Shown here in pieces: positions 13,636-13,778 of a DNA stretch of 13,778 nt; position 1 is the first letter of the stretch; each line of letters begins with the position of its first letter. The notes beneath the pieces are model-generated. The model was given only the letters and a program-made list of their open reading frames with translations, searched no databases and was not told the origin of the DNA. The translations under genes and the position numbers were made by a program. This stretch comes from Candidatus Cloacimonadota bacterium (GTDB lineage: Bacteria; Cloacimonadota; Cloacimonadia; Cloacimonadales; Cloacimonadaceae): positions 15,793 to 29,570 of the forward strand of contig JALOBM010000024.1 in the NCBI GenBank assembly GCA_023228285.1, in the 5' to 3' direction.

Positions 13636-13778
13636 TTGCCGCAGTTACCAATCAGATCGACGGCCTCTTCTCTGGGAACAGGTCTGCTGAAGAAGTAGCC
13701 CTGGATGGTATCACAATCAGCACCCACAAGATAATCCCTCTGGGCCTCGACCTCCACCCCTTCAGCTATAACTTTGAG
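13623..13778 (-). CDS. EAL-domain protein, C-terminal end (5' part outside window)
   Basis: Partial: the last 51 residues and stop TAG (13623-13625). They begin LKVIAEGVEVEAQRDYL and continue to the motif DTIQGYFFSRPVP, then REEAVDLI. These are the final two conserved segments of EAL domains (VIAEGVE, with its catalytic Glu, and the QGY.FS.P motif), which hydrolyse the second messenger c-di-GMP. The first half, including the EAL signature itself, and any GGDEF or sensor domains lie beyond the window. The gene's last codons form one arm of palindrome B, so its transcript must end in a long hairpin. A degenerate, non-catalytic EAL cannot be excluded from this piece. Confidence 0.9.
   Translation of the reverse strand, partial: LKVIAEGVEVEAQRDYLVGADCDTIQGYFFSRPVPREEAVDLIGNCGNWDL

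Noticed and set aside
1..13778. CRISPR arrays, tRNA or rRNA genes, complete insertion sequences
   Set aside because: No regularly spaced repeats, no cloverleaf or rRNA-like sequence, and no intact transposase with terminal inverted repeats were seen by eye.

Overview
The window looks like a chromosomal segment of a strictly anaerobic, amino-acid-fermenting bacterium. The pointers are strong AGGAGG-type ribosome binding sites, a YfcC-family carrier next to an M20D amidohydrolase, a DUF3842 gene, a deiminase/argininosuccinate-lyase catabolic cluster, and a type IV prepilin-like protein that suggests a diderm. Synergistota (Synergistes/Cloacibacillus-like) is my best guess and a clostridial relative is possible. 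This is inferred from gene content and style, not from a marker gene.

Layout. (1) 1-653 (+): the 3' end of an ABCB-type exporter cut by the window edge. (2) 776-5829 (-): four genes transcribed leftward, guanidino-group deiminase -> NhaC-family antiporter -> argininosuccinate lyase homologue -> GntR/FCD repressor. A near-consensus sigma-70 promoter (-35 at 5962-5967, -10 at 5940-5945) drives the first gene. It is overlapped by repeats of a TTGTATNCAA-like motif, the kind of operator a GntR/FCD protein uses. A 13-bp hairpin followed by a U-run sits between the antiporter and lyase genes and looks like an attenuator; the gntR gene seems to have its own promoter. (3) 5848-7237: about 1.4 kb of mostly AT-rich sequence holding degenerate coding remnants. 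(4) 7238-9883 (+): a YfcC-family transporter and an M20D amidohydrolase in a tight pair, preceded by a possible leader peptide and one further operator-like match. (5) 9884-10442: structured non-coding sequence, then a DUF3842 gene. (6) About 11000-11958 (+): an extended -10 promoter, a leader with mutually exclusive hairpins ending in a very strong intrinsic terminator, then two small membrane proteins of unknown function. (7) 12230-12838 (-): a prepilin-like protein. (8) 13337-13635: two large back-to-back imperfect palindromes, the second running into the 3' end of a truncated EAL-domain (c-di-GMP phosphodiesterase-like) gene at 13623-13778 (-).

Working model. The YfcC carrier and/or the NhaC protein would import an arginine-like compound or exchange it for its product. 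The M20D enzyme would remove an acyl (or similar) group. The lyase would release fumarate from a succinyl-guanidino substrate. The deiminase would hydrolyse the guanidino group. GntR/FCD would sense the substrate. There is no argininosuccinate synthase, ornithine carbamoyltransferase or carbamate kinase in the window, so neither ordinary arginine biosynthesis nor the standard ADI pathway is complete here. The substrate is not determinable from sequence alone.
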